Assembly: GCA_007922305.1 (NCBI GenBank)
Contig: ML677366.1
Span: 10,505,055-10,569,054, forward strand
Origin: Dermatemys mawii
Taxonomy: Eukaryota > Chordata > Testudines > Dermatemydidae
Reading direction: 5' to 3'
Length of the DNA: 64,000 nt
Shown: one piece after another, positions 22,126-33,545 of the stretch
Numbering within the stretch: position 1 is the first letter of the stretch
Layout of the letters: the number at the start of each line of letters is the position of its first letter
Notes under the pieces: model-generated
What the model was told of the DNA's origin: nothing
Seen by the model: the letters and a program-made list of their open reading frames with translations, nothing else
Database searches by the model: none
Made by a program: the position numbers and the translations under genes

Positions 22126-23030
22126 TTCTGGTCTGAAGCATGAGGTTGTATAGTCTTCTGAATGGATTCTCAACTGTGCAGGTGAGAAGGTACCAGGCGG
22201 CTGGCCCTCGCTATGGTGGTGACAAAGAAAAGGCCCAGTTTGACAGCCAGATGAAGAGGCAGGAGCAGAAATATGATGGGATTTTGCAGAAAGGGAACCA
22301 GGGATGTTATTTCTGAGGGAAGGAGTTGAGGCGATACTGGGTTTCATGCAGTGGGAGTGTTTTTGCCTGGGAGGAAGCTGGGGTGAGTTAGATTTTTGGG
22401 AAGAGTCATCCTGGATAAACTGGGCTTCACATATAGAACTCTGATTGGGTGTAAAGGGGAGAGAGCCAGGAACACATGGAGTTCCTTGGGGAAGGGAGAA
22501 GGTGGGATTGTTTGCAAGGGCCATATAGATTCCCACAGCAACAGAACGGGAAAGGAGAAAGTACTGCATGTTTGAGGTCCTGCGGAAGGAGATGGGAAGA
22601 GGGATGGGTTCTTATCCAAACTAAAAACCCTATAGATGTTGAGCTGAGTTTAGAGAGAGGCCTGAAGTTCTGGCCAGTGCTTATTTAATAAGAACCAGTC
22701 CACCCATTCCTAGAATTTGTGGGCTGTCACTTTTGCATGAGCAGAACATAGGAAGCCACGCCTAAGTAGCAGTCTAATAGAAATGCTTGTGTCTCTGTCA
22801 CCATGTATTATTCTTTATGCCCCAGCCCGCCATGGTTTAAAACAACCTTACTTCCCTTCTCCTTAGACCCTCACAGAGGTGCAGGCATTCCTCCCTTCAT
22901 AGGACTAGAAACACAGGAAACATACCCCACCATAAGTCACAAAAACTCCTCCAATACACTCACTTTCTGGAGCAAAACCTGTGGCAATATTTCTGGCTTG
23001 CACAAACTGGCTGGCTGCATGAAAGCAATG
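22126..23030. other. Anonymous stretch, no gene recognised
   Basis: Two frames stand out by length only: 152 codons on the minus strand (22111-22569) and 148 on the plus (22803-23249). Neither has a motif, and the second runs through a foldback element. G-rich on the plus strand between 22.3 and 22.6 kb. Confidence 0.5.
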
Positions 23031-23117
23031 GGCCAGATGCTGAACTGGTGCATAATCAGCATCTCTCCATTGAAATCAGCAGAGTTGAGCCGATTTACTT
23101 CAGCAGCCCATCTGGCC
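23031..23117. repeat. Foldback repeat, GGCCAGATGCTGAA family
   Basis: 'ggccagatgctgaact' at the left pairs with 'ttcagcagcccatctggcc' at the right; 'ccattgaaatcagcagagtt' forms the centre, typical of amniote hairpin repeats. Confidence 0.6.
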
Positions 23118-24366
23118 TGTGAAGCTCTCAGAGGTCTGGACTGGCCTCAGAGTGACACCCTGTTTTTAAATGTTAACGAGGTGGCTTTTGCAGCACCAGG
23201 TATCAGAGCACATACTGACTTTTATGGCCCTGTGGTGGTTAATTTATAAAGGTCAAGTTTTATATGTTTGTTTAGACTGGTGCCCTGCCCAATACAAAGA
23301 CACAGATATATTAATAGTGCACAAATTAAACGCAGAGCTCGTTCTAGGAAACTGTACAGGGCTTCTTTCTATTTCATCCAGAAAGTGACATTTCATTACA
23401 AGAAAAGGCCAAAGCGAATGTCCCAGTACAGAACATCTGGTTGGCTAACACAATGGAACATAGCACCTGTGAACATGCTGAGTGTTTGTTTTGTAACTAG
23501 TTGTCCATTATCCACATAAAAATATGTTTTTAGGCCGTTACAGCATACGCCTGGCCAGGGGAGTCTGGTGTGATAACGCAGCCTGTTTGTCTTGGAACAG
23601 TCCCATCCTGAGACGTGCACCGCTGAGCCAGGACATCAGTTTTGCATAGTATTTTGGGGTGGGTTTTTTCTTTTCTTTTCTTTTTTTTTTGTCTTTTTCC
23701 ACTCATACTTTCTGTTGCACATCTAACGGGACTGGTCTCTGAGCCCATCAGTGTGGTTAAGAAGGAGAAGGGGTGGATAGCAGCAAGTCCTATGGCCTGA
23801 AATTTACCATCCAAGGGAGACAGGACTGTAAACAAATTAGTAAAAGCAGAAAATGATGAAATCTTGGCACTGGCTCCAGAGCAAAGTTGCACATTTTGAG
23901 GCTCTTGTAACCGTTCAAACTGGCACCAAATTAGCTCAGTGGTTGATCTTACATGTCCCAGATCCCTCCTTTAGAAGGGAAGGAAACGCCCATTAACAGA
24001 GGATCTCCTGGATCCCAGCCATCCAAAGGTCTTGCAGGGAGAAAGGGAGTGCAAAGGTAATAAGGCTGAGGAATGCAAAGTCCTTGTAAAAAAAGCATTA
24101 CTGATAGGTGTGTGCAGCATGACAGCTCTCCATTTCTGGGATATAGGCAGGCCCTTTTTTCTCTCTTACTTCCTGATTATTCCAGCACCGATTTGACCAT
24201 TAGGGAATCCACCTGTGGAAGAGGTTTCCCCCATATGGTACAGAGTTGGCAAAATAGCCCTTCCTCTTCATTCTTTTCTAGGATGGGATGGAGAGGGCGG
24301 GGCATGGCCAGACCGCTGCTGCTTGTGCTGGAACAGTCCCAGGACGGCCTCAGCAGCCAAGTGTTA
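23118..24366. other. Anonymous stretch, no gene recognised
   Basis: Contains a pyrimidine run at 23665-23695 and several short frames. No repeat family recognised. Confidence 0.5.
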
Positions 24367-24645
24367 GGGCACGACTACACTACCCGCCGGATTGGCGGGT
24401 AGCGCTCAATGTATATGGGATCAATTTATTAAGTCTCATCTAGACATGATAAATCGATCCCCAAATCAACGCCTGCTCTCCACCTTGGCAGGAAGAGTAA
24501 GCGGAGTTGGTGGGGGAGCGGCCCAGGTCGATCCACCATCGTGGGGACGGCCAGATAAGTCAAACTAAGATACGTCAACTTCAGCTACACGAATGGAATA
24601 GCTGAAGTTGCATATCTTATTTCGAACCCCAGTGTAGCCCAGCCC
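24367..24645. mobile_element. Non-autonomous Harbinger-like element, copy 1
   Basis: Left end GGGCACGACTACACT and right end (reverse complement) GGGCTGGGCTACACTGGGG. Flanks are TTA and TAA. Near the right end lies a short inner palindrome, 'caacttcagcta' and 'tagctgaagttg' (24577-24610). The body has 'gatcgatcc'-like blocks shared with the 297-bp copy at 31154. No transposase. Confidence 0.75.
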
Positions 24646-24984
24646 TAAGTTACAATCAGCCCTGCTTGATTTTTCCTGCATTCTATGGTGTTTTTTTCTA
24701 AAGTGGCAAGATGGCCTTTTTTTAAAGAAGAAAAAAAGACCCCCCCCCCCCATTCTTTCAGAAATGACTCGGATTTTGTAATGAGATCAGAGAAAACAAT
24801 GAGGCACAATGCAAACCGAGTCTCTTTAAAGTTTTGTTGCCAGGCTGATAGACCAAGGATGTGCATTAGAGCCTATAAAAAAGAAAACGAAATAGTAGAA
24901 GCTATTTGGCATTTTCCAGCTCTGGTCACCGCAGTCTGCACAGTAACTTTTTGTTATAAAGAATATTTTACTGGGGGAGAGGAG
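24646..24984. other. Anonymous stretch, no gene recognised
   Basis: A poly-C run at about 24738-24750 is the only simple feature. A 123-codon frame (24685-25056) crosses this run and the following MIR and is not protein-like. Confidence 0.5.
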
Positions 24985-25090
24985 GGTAAACGCCTCTGGG
25001 TTTACTTCCTGGCTCAGCCACTCACTTGCTGTGTGGCCATGGGCAAAGTCTGTTGACCTCTTTGTATCTTAATAAGTCAACCCAGCTGGA
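24985..25090 (+). repeat. MIR-like SINE fragment, sense
   Basis: 'ttcctggctcagccactcac', 'ttgctgtgtggccatgggca' and 'gacctctttgtatctt' match the MIR 5' core and stop before the usual 3' part. Confidence 0.7.
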
Positions 25091-25798
25091 AAATTGGGTG
25101 AGAAGCAGGAACCGCACTGGAAACCAGATGCTGCATCTTTCTTGGTAAATAAATGACATGCACACACACAAAATGAGATGGTCCTCTTAAGATACACAGT
25201 AAGCAACCTCCAGCTGAGATAAGCTTAACACAACTCTCGGCTCAGGCTCGTATCCTGTAGAGCTACTACTGTCTGTCTGACAACAAGAATTTAGGTTAAA
25301 GATTCAGCTGTGATAATATGCAGGATCTTACACCTCCACTCCACCTCCCCCCCCCCCCACACACACACACACATAGCGAGTCTGATCACTGAATCTCTCA
25401 GCTGGAAGCCGCTCTTGCAGATTTCACAGCAATGAGTTCATTCACTCTGATAAATCCCATCAGGAAAAGAGGTCTGAAGCAGAACGGTTGGACACTGGAC
25501 CTGTGTAGAAGACCCTGATTTGAGCAGAAAGCATGATTTACTTATCCACAGAGTACCCTGGCACAAGAGATATCAAGCAATTGATCAGACACATTGCATA
25601 TTGCAAATATCAGACACATTGCATATTGCAAAAACTAGATGCACTCGTTTATGGGATGTGAAGAGCATTTGATTCTGCAGCTCTTTAGTTTACTGGTAAC
25701 CTGCTCCCTGACCCCAAAAATAAATACCTACATTCAAAGCCTATTGCTCATGGTTGAAGGATCGCTAAGTAATACAGAATCTCTGCCCATTCAACCTA
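25091..25798. other. Anonymous stretch with short tandem repeats
   Basis: Holds a C run followed by (CA)n at 25348-25373 and a 25-bp tandem duplication at 25584. No gene. Confidence 0.55.
25584..25633. repeat. 25-bp tandem duplication
   Basis: The unit beginning 'atcagacacattgcatattg' is present twice in a row at a 25-bp period. Confidence 0.9.
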
Positions 25799-25899
25799 GG
25801 CCAGATTCTGAGTCCCACCAGGGTGAAAATGGAATAACATCATTGACGTCAGTAGAGTCACTGTGTTCACTCTAGTGAAACTCAATTGAGAATCTGGCC
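25799..25899. repeat. Foldback repeat, GGCCAGATTCTGAG family
   Basis: Ends 'ggccagattctgag' and 'ttgagaatctggcc' are inverted. The middle carries 'cattgacgtcagtagagtc'. This amniote hairpin family recurs at 27227. Confidence 0.7.
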
Positions 25900-27226
25900 T
25901 CTCTGATTTTCTTGTGTCTTTTTTTTTTCTGCTGCCATCCTGCACGTTAACTAGAGCTACATAGTTCATTCATAGCAATGCTTTACATGCATGTATTTCA
26001 AACTCATAGCTGTGCACAAACTCTTCATTTTCACTATATCCATCTCCTCATTATTTATAATGTTTAGTGTGTGATTGCTCACCTGCATCACATGACATTG
26101 TTTCTGATCCCTGATTGGATGACAGACATGTATTAACTTGAGAAGGACTATGCAAGAGATTTCCAAATGGGCAAGTGAGCAGTGACATTTCCAATGTCAA
26201 CTTTCACTTGAATTTAGATTTAAATGAGGATTTGCAAAACCTCTGCTTTCCACAACGGTTCTTGCAAACCAATATCACTCATACGACTATTCCCAGAAAA
26301 GGAATAAGAACAAAGAATATTCCTGGGTTTTATTCCAATTAATATTTGTCAATATCTTTTTGCATTCTAGTTGTATTAATCTGTAGAATCAGCATCATTC
26401 TCACACATATTAAGTTATACATAGTAGATGATTCTTCTCTATTCTCTCTCTCTGCATATATACACACAAAACCCTGTAAAATTTTAATGCACATAGTGTT
26501 CCAAGCAGCATGTCCCCTCAGGTTACAATATTCAGGCCTTAGCTGTAGCCCTACTTGGTAATAATCCCATCAAGGCGAGGAAACTCTGTGAGGTCCTCAT
26601 CATGGAGATTCCTCTGCATTTTTCCACTGATTGATCAATGTTTGCCTATCTCCCACTCTGTGGAAGATAACTATGGCACAGGCTCAAACTCCATGAATCT
26701 CTGAGATCTGCCAGAGACACGGGGCTATCAGTATGGAAGCCCCATGCCTATCCAGAGCCTGTGTCCAGAATCAACATCTCCCCTTCCTCCACCACCCACA
26801 CCCACTCCCTGGGCAGCACGAGTGCTAGTGCAGACTGTGCCTTTAAGGGCTGAGCTTCCCAGACAGAGCATCTGGGCAGGCGCTGTGAAGCTCTGGTTGT
26901 TAAGCACAGCCACATGAATCCAAACTCAAGAAAGATCTGTTGCAAGCACCTTTGCACTGAGTGATCACTGCACTGTTCCAGTGCCCGAGCAGTCTCAAAG
27001 GCCTCCCTCACAGGGGGGTCCCCACCTTAGAGGGGACTTGGTGAAAAAGAGAAGGTCCAATGAGCTGTGTCCTTTGAACAAGGGGGCAAGAAGTGATGCA
27101 TCTCTCCCAGCCTGCCCCTCCCTGCACTAGTTCACCCACTGCTCACCCTACATAATTCCTTCAGTGCATGGATCAGAGGAGCAGGACTGGACCCTTAATT
27201 TGTGATTCTCCTCATTTTCATACAAT
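25900..27226. other. Anonymous stretch, no gene recognised
   Basis: AT-rich to 26.5 kb, then more GC-rich. Frames up to 87 codons at 26.7-27.0 kb on the minus strand are not protein-like. Confidence 0.55.
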
Positions 27227-27293
27227 GGGCCAAGCTCTCTCCTGGCATAACTCAACTGATTTCAGTGACGTTCCTTCAGCAGAGAACTGGGCC
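27227..27293. repeat. Foldback repeat remnant
   Basis: 'gggccaagctctctcctgg' and 'cagagaactgggcc' are inverted ends around 'ctgatttcagtgacg'. Confidence 0.5.
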
Positions 27294-27810
27294 AAGAGTC
27301 TCCAAATAATATGCTTGAGGGGCCAGGCAGATTTAATCATCTGGAGAACTGGAATGTGAGATTCTCTGTCTTCTCTCTCATGCCAGGGAGGACACGGAAT
27401 GCTGAACATCCTGCAGTTCTGCTGAGCTGCCAACTGAGTGAAATTCACCAATGATCAAAAGCACCTACACTTCTCTTAGTTGCCTGTGGTGTATTGAAAA
27501 CTGTGTTAAATTACTTTCACTGTAAGGGGTTTCCTGATCCTGCTTGCAGGCTAGGAGGCTCTGCAGAGAAACGTGCGATCAGGGTCAGTTTGCAGCCAGC
27601 CAGCCTAAAGTAAGGTGGAATGAGTGGAATCTCTCTGTTTTGGGGAGCAGCTTGCTTTGTATCTCTGCGTTTTGGGGTTCTTGTGTGTTATTTTGAATTC
27701 TAAGACATAAAGTCATTTTATGTGGCAACCTTCCAGGGATAGCATTTATGTTTTTATCTAACTTTCTTATGTGAATTCCATAAAACATAACATTGACATG
27801 TTTGTATAAT

Positions 27811-27812
<2 letters not shown>
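27294..27812. other. Anonymous stretch, no gene recognised
   Basis: No recognised repeat or coding frame. Confidence 0.55.

Positions 27813-27813
<1 letters not shown>

Positions 27814-27845
<32 letters not shown>
27814..27845. repeat. (GT)n microsatellite
   Basis: Sixteen uninterrupted GT dinucleotides. Confidence 0.95.
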
Positions 27846-27848
<3 letters not shown>

Positions 27849-28892
27849 CATTATTAAACTCCATCCTTCAGCCTTTAAGTGGTCTAAGTGAAAAAGTGCA
27901 CCTATAAAACCATTAGGATGATATGTCAGGTTTTCATTTCACATGAAATGTCTCAGAGAGGGTGCATGTTAATTTCCTTCCTTATGCTCTCCTCTTTCGT
28001 TTCTTCAAAGATTTCCTAACGCCATAGCCAACAGATCTTCCAAACTTGCCCAATTACTCTGGCCTTCACCTTTGACAGGCGATAAGCCCCTGTGCTGCAG
28101 GATAATAATATCAGGATATTGATCCAGGAGAATGCTGTAGATGACTGACAAGAGTTGACTCTCATTTCCGGGGATGGCACTAGTAATATTGACATTCCTG
28201 AGTCTGTTCAAAATCTAACCTAGCCACCCCTCTGATGAATATCCTAATGACGAACAAGATGATCAAAGTGCCTAATAAACTGATTCTTGGAGCAAAACCA
28301 GTGCTCAGTTGTTTGAAATGTACATAACATCAGTGAAGGGTGTTGCTGTGAGAACCCTAGGGGCTTTATCTACAGAGAAGGTTTAGAATGGGCAACGGCA
28401 GCACAGACTTTCCCCATATTACCCCAGGTGACCAAGATGGACCACACCTTTAGAAAGAGATGGAACACACTGTCCTTGGACACTCTCCTGAGACTGCCAG
28501 GGTGGGTGCTAATTAATGCTGGTGGAGATGGTGGCTTTTTATGGGCTGGAAAGAGGACTGAGAAAAACAGCTTATAGGAAACAAGGAAGAGAGGATCTCA
28601 GGAAACAGCCAAAATATGTGGACACAAGAAATGCTTAACACCAAACAGCAAGAGGGAAAGGAAAAAAAAAGAACCCTCTCCATAACAGGAGAAATTAATT
28701 TGATAGCTAATAGATATGGCTGCTGTTCATATTTCTTTCCTAAAATGTGGTAGGAATCTGAAATCTGCTTTCAGCTGAGTTTTCTACTGTGTTTAATTGG
28801 CAGAGTCCTTGTCTGCTAACTCCAGACATGGCTCTTGTTCCCAACCTCCGCTGGAATTCCTAGTTAAGAACGCCTTGTTACTTAATATTCTT
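27846..28892. other. Anonymous stretch, no gene recognised
   Basis: No frame over 68 codons and no repeat family recognised. Confidence 0.55.
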
Positions 28893-29003
28893 TTTTATTA
28901 TTTGGATTGCAGTAGCACTATGATCACCCCATTGTAATAGGTGCTGTACAGACCGAACAAAACAACAGTCTCTGCTCCAAAACGTTTACAATCTGAGTAG
29001 AGA
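28893..29003 (-). repeat. L2/CR1-type 3' end, antisense
   Basis: The complement reads 'gtacagcacctattacaatg' followed by 'agtgctactgcaatcc', the same family order as at 5906 and 46970, with the terminal AT-rich tail at 28893. Confidence 0.6.
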
Positions 29004-30147
29004 ATATGTGCATAGGGGGAGGAATTATCATCAAAATATTCTGCAGAAGATATAGCCTAGTGCTGAGACAAAGCACATAAGCTTTACTGTGCCCACACTA
29101 AATGCACTGGTGCCATTTCTGTGAATTTATTTAAACAGCTGAATTGTGTAATAAAGGGTGCCACAGAGGGGCGGGGAAGAGGTGCCAGGAAAATGGCTAA
29201 CTAAACAGACAGTTCAAAATACTCCTATGTACTTAGGTGATTGTTGCACTGAAGTTATAACTCAATAAGACGTTTATCTGTGTGCAGATGTGTATGCAGA
29301 AATGTGTGTGTGTTCTCCCTGTGTCACTGCTATCTATGGATACATAGACAGGCAGACACTGTAGGAATTCCATGTGCTGTAGCCAGGCGGGGAGTTGGCT
29401 GGCAAAGAATGAGCCTGTACCAACGTTCTGTGAAATTAGAAGTTTACCTTGAACTGTATTATTTCTGCTTGTGATTTTATTTTTCAGCTTCCAGGTGGGG
29501 CGAAACCAGCCAAACGCTTAAATGTAAACTTGCAGAGATGCCTTGTGTCTGTTATTTTCCAGTGAAGTGTGGAAAATAATAAACTCATGTTTCTGGTGGA
29601 GTCGGACAGAGAGAGAGAGAGGGCTTTCATATCCCAGGGCTCAAGCAAACCCACTAGACCAGGCTGGAATTATTAACAAAATCCGAAGGCCAGGAGACGG
29701 GGCGGGGCAGTGCCCAGACACTCACTTCAGTTCACTCAGACTATGGTCAGAGTGTTTATTTCCCCTGCCTTTTTTGACTCACTATTGCTAGTGCATACTT
29801 TCTCTTTGCTGGGACAAACAGCATTTTGAGATCTCTGCAGCTGCTGGAGTCACTCGGTTAAAAGGATTTGACTTCCAGAGCAAGTGTAATTACTTTAATG
29901 GGTCTCATGCTTAGAGCAGATAGGAATCCATAATTAACAGGCGTGGGGTTATGGGACTTCTGTCACAGAGAGGTGTTCAGGAGGGGGTTTTGGTGGGACA
30001 CATACCTGTTGGTGTGTGTGAGGGCTGAAGAGAGGATAAGATATAAAAGCAGAAAACCACTAACCATGAACACAGACTTTACGATTCACTGACTTTTGAT
30101 TAGTTCTGTTCATTATTTAGGCCTACATTTTCAGAAGAGGCTAGTGG
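29004..30147. other. Anonymous stretch, no gene recognised
   Basis: Frames at 29280 and 29543 (64 and 82 codons) are not protein-like. A (GA)n-like run is at 29607-29620. Confidence 0.55.
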
Positions 30148-30355
30148 TTTTGTATGTCTCCATTTTTAGTTGTCCAACCTGAGACATCCTAAAAGAGCCT
30201 GGTTTTCAGAAGCACTGATCACCTGTGACACCAACTGAAGTCAATCTTGCTTTTGTATGTCTCCATTTTTAGTTGTCCAACCTGAGACATCCTAAAAGAG
30301 CCTGGTTTTCAGAAGCACTGATCACCTGTGACACCAACTGAAGTCAATCTTGCTT
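30148..30355. repeat. 103-bp tandem duplication, two identical copies
   Basis: Copy one (30148-30250) and copy two (30251-30353) show no difference by eye. The unit contains 'ggttttcagaagcactgatc' and 'caactgaagtcaat', a half-arm of an amniote foldback family, so an old repeat was duplicated recently. Confidence 0.95.
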
Positions 30356-30619
30356 AGGCTAGAGGGCAAACACCACATGTCCTCCAGCCCAGGCATCCCT
30401 CCCTGCTCTCCTCCAGTCTCTGCCTCCATCCTTCATGTAGGCCTGTGGAGACTTCTCTGTGGTGCCTACAGGTGAGGGACATAATTCTTTCATCTCTTCA
30501 TCAAGGGAAGAGATAGATCCTTTCGTAAAGACGGTTCAGAGATCTCCACACGCAGATCCGGGGGTGAGAGCAGGTCCAACTGAACCTTGCATCGTGGTAC
30601 AACATACAGGCCAGTTCAT
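30356..30619. other. Anonymous stretch
   Basis: Nothing recognised; a 146-codon frame (30459-30899) crosses into the next repeat and is not protein-like. Confidence 0.5.
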
Positions 30620-30708
30620 CAGGGCAGGGATCTTGACTCCACTTGTTTCCATGACGGGCCTAGCATGCTTTAGGAGCTCAGTGATAATAATAATAATAAT
30701 AATAATAG
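30620..30708 (+). repeat. Truncated L2/CR1-type 3' end with (ATA)n tail
   Basis: 'agggcagggatcttgactcc', 'cctagcatgctttaggagct' then about eight ATA/TAA units at 30684-30708. The tail probably grew from the element's AT-rich 3' end. Confidence 0.6.
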
Positions 30709-31153
30709 TTTGCTCAGGATACAGGGGTCTTCAGATAATAGAAAAAGCTGAGAAAATATCAGGAACTTTGAGGACCCTTTCTGCAATATATGAAGGCAGA
30801 AGCAGCATTCTGAAACACCCCAAAGGAGCTTTCAGAATCTCTTCAAGCTGCATTAGACTCTGTCAGCACAAACTAGGAATCAAGCTCAATGAACAGTAGA
30901 TCCAGATTTGCCTGCCTCTGAATTCCACTGCAAAAACTAGATCCAGTGGTAAAACGTTGCCCACTAGGACAGCGCTGCCAGCAGGGAATGCTGATATTTG
31001 CTGTAATCCTTGCAGGTCTGAGCTTCCTAATCCTCCCCCATTATTTGCTCTCAGAAACATCTGGCTTGTTTTCTCCTGCAAAAGTACAGTTACCAATCTA
31101 TTTACGCAAGACTGACACAGAGGGCAACTGAGTAATGGGCATGTATGGACTAA
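30709..31153. other. Anonymous stretch, no gene recognised
   Basis: No repeat recognised. Part of a 166-codon minus-strand frame (30863-31363) lies here, but most of that frame is inside the following transposon. Confidence 0.5.
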
Positions 31154-31450
31154 GGGTATGTCTCTCCTACCTGCCGGATTGGCGAGTAGCGATCGATCCA
31201 GCGGGGATCGATTTATTGTGTCTAGTCTAGATGCGATAAGTCGATCCCCAAGCACTCTGTCGACTTCTGTACTCCACCGCCAGAAGAGGCGCAGGCAGAG
31301 TCGATGGGGGAGCAGCAGCAGTCGACCTACCGCGGTGAAGACTCTGAGTAGATCCAAGTACATCGACTTCAGCTACATTATTCTTGCAGCTGAAGTTGCA
31401 TGACTTAGATCAACCACTCCACTCGCCCTATCCCCGGTGTAGACCAAAGC
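31154..31450. mobile_element. Non-autonomous Harbinger-like element, copy 2
   Basis: Flanked on both sides by TAA (31151-31153 and 31451-31453), the 3-bp target duplication typical of PIF/Harbinger. Ends GGGTATGTCT and, complemented, GCTTTGGTCTACACC are imperfect inverted repeats. It shares 'gtcgatcccc', 'tagcgatcgatcc' and the inner palindrome 'cttcagcta...agctgaagttg' with the copy at 24367. Confidence 0.8.
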
Positions 31451-31744
31451 TAAGGAAAGTCATAATGCTTTCAAGGCTGGATATGGCGTGATGGACGTGC
31501 TTTGAAGGCATCCATAGAATTAGCTGTATGTTCAGAGCTGATGGCTGGCTTCCTCTGAGTTCAAGCTAAGGCACCTGCTATTAGTGAGTGACTGACAATC
31601 TGAACCGGGTTCTTATCAGATTGAATGTCGTCTACAGATTACTATCATTGAAATTTATGGGAATGTTATTAATGTCCTAGAGCCTCTTGAGTTAAAGGTA
31701 CCTCAAGACGAGAGGAAATGTGATCTAGGGTTAAAGTAAAAAGT
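31451..31744. other. Anonymous stretch
   Basis: Nothing recognised. Confidence 0.5.
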
Positions 31745-31935
31745 CCAGGGCTGGGTTCTATTCCTCCTTCTTCTATTAGCTCGCTGTGTGACCTCAGACA
31801 AGGACCTGAAGCTCTCCATGCCTCAGTTTCTCCATCTGTAAAATGGGGGTAGTAATAGCTGTCTTATCGGGGTGTTGTGAAGCATAGCTTATAGGCACTT
31901 GAAAAATACTGCAAGATCCTTGGGGGGGGAAGGTG
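31745..31935 (+). repeat. MIR-like SINE, sense, well preserved
   Basis: 'gctcgctgtgtgacctcaga', 'tgcctcagtttctccatctg', 'taaaatgggggtagtaatag' and 'cggggtgttgtgaagc' form a nearly complete MIR core and 3' part. Confidence 0.85.
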
Positions 31936-33339
31936 TAAAGTATTACATTGAATTGTGTAATAAAGGGTGTATTTTTCTGCGCCAGTCCTGAAACTACTGA
32001 ATGGCATGCTCACCAATGGTACAGTTAGTCGCCCTGTTGGCACGTGAGTATGACGAAATGAAGACCTCGGCCACGGAGGAAAGGCTGGCACAGGATACAT
32101 GGGCTCTTCCGGTTACCAGCAAAACAAGTTCTAGTACATGGGAAATCCATGGAGAGTTGCATGGCATGGAGCATGACATGGAATTTCTACTGTTGTACGC
32201 AGCCACCTTCTTGCTCATGGAATTTCTACTTCATAATAAAGGAAAACTGTCAGGCTTTGTTTATTCATTGGGGTTGCTGACATGGGTGTGATGTCATTGA
32301 CAGCCAATCAGCATGCTGCTTTTTTTTTTTTCCAGAGGCCCAAAGCCATTTCACAGTACAAATGATTATGCTTTGTGGTGAAATTACATGAAAAACAATT
32401 ATTTTTCCTGAGGACAATAGAACAATTGTTAGCAAGTTAAAAATGACCATGCTAGACCATAACGAGCTTTTCTCTTTACAGGCCTTATTTTCACAAACAT
32501 TAGACAACATAACCCAATGCGCAAAGCATGCACATGACATGCCTAATTTGCACCTGCGATTACTTAGAATTGTGCATGGAAATTCTAAACACAAATGAAC
32601 AGTTATATGTCTAACTAGCCCCCTGTATGCACACACCAGTGTATACCTAACTTCAGGCTCCAAATGTACAACAAAGAAGCTGGAAAAATGATTATATTTA
32701 AAACACTTTCCTAAGACCTACTACAATGGAATGCAAAAACAAAATGTATAAGAGGTTAAGCATTAAGAGAGAATATTGTGATTCTCTATGTTATGCCTCT
32801 AAGAGGCATGTATAGTACATAAAACAGAAACATTTAAAAAATCCCTTAATGAGCAAGCCTGAGAAGATGCAGGGGTTCTTTTTTATGTGGAGAAGACTTC
32901 AGAAATTTATTAGGACTATCCAAACTTCTCTTGCATCCACAAAACTGGGTTTGGAAGCTCACAAGAGGAGGGTCTTTGTGTCTCCAGATTTCTGGGACCT
33001 CCCGCAGCCATTCAGGCTAGAGACATCAAGAAAATGGTGATTTTCACTGTACTTTGATGCTTCCACGTCCAATGCTGACCAGAATCTGGTCTGGCAGGGA
33101 CTGCAATGGAAATGAAAACTAATAGTGGAAAAAAGTCATTGAAACTTTCAGATCAAAATAAGAAGTGAACCAAAGCCCTGGACTTGTACATCTCTGAATT
33201 TTGGAGAAATGTGAATTAAGACAGAACTGTGATTGATGGGGTAGATAGGGATCTGGATAAAAATAAAATAAGATATGCTAAAAAATGCCAAAGTTTATGT
33301 TCAAAAATGACTGGGAGCAATTGAGCTCAATGCAGGGGT
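31936..33339. other. Anonymous stretch, no gene recognised
   Basis: A 96-codon frame at 32001 and a 132-codon minus-strand frame at 32265-32663 are unremarkable. A T run lies at 32321-32331. A 21-bp string at 31949 recurs exactly at 29140. Confidence 0.5.
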
Positions 33340-33440
33340 AACTCCAAGAAATTCTATGGACTGTGCTATGCAAGAGGTCAGATGAGATGATCTAATGGTC
33401 CCATCTGCCTTTAAAAATCAATTAAGCTATGATTTAGAAG
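33340..33440 (+). repeat. CR1 LINE 3' end, sense
   Basis: 'gcaagaggtcagatgagatg', 'atctaatggtcccatctgcc' then a decayed 'ctatga' tail match the turtle CR1-type 3' end that SINEs also borrow. Confidence 0.65.
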
Positions 33441-33545
33441 TCTAAATCTTATTGAAAGGCAATAGTATGTAGGCTCCTAAGTCACGTTGAAGAGGGGGGC
33501 TTAGGCTTCTAAATCCCTTCAGCTTTTTGAAAATTTTGCCCAAGA
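33441..33545. repeat. Foldback-type repeat, GGCTCCTAAGTC family
   Basis: 'tgtaggctcctaagtcacg' and 'ggcttaggcttctaaatccc' flanked by 'tttgaaaattttgcccaag' match the amniote hairpin family of 7296 and 45665. Confidence 0.5.

Noticed and set aside
22111..22569. 152-codon minus-strand proline/serine-rich frame
   Set aside because: Composition follows a G-rich plus strand; no motif seen.
22803..23249. 148-codon plus-strand frame
   Set aside because: Runs through a foldback repeat and has no protein-like features.
30863..31363. 166-codon minus-strand frame, the longest in the window
   Set aside because: Most of it lies inside the Harbinger-like element at 31154-31450, whose other copy does not keep the frame open.
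32001..32291. 96-codon frame with a hydrophobic C-terminal half, possible small membrane protein
   Set aside because: No similarity recognised, partly composed of short repeated 'catggaatttctact' text, and no promoter or splice context.
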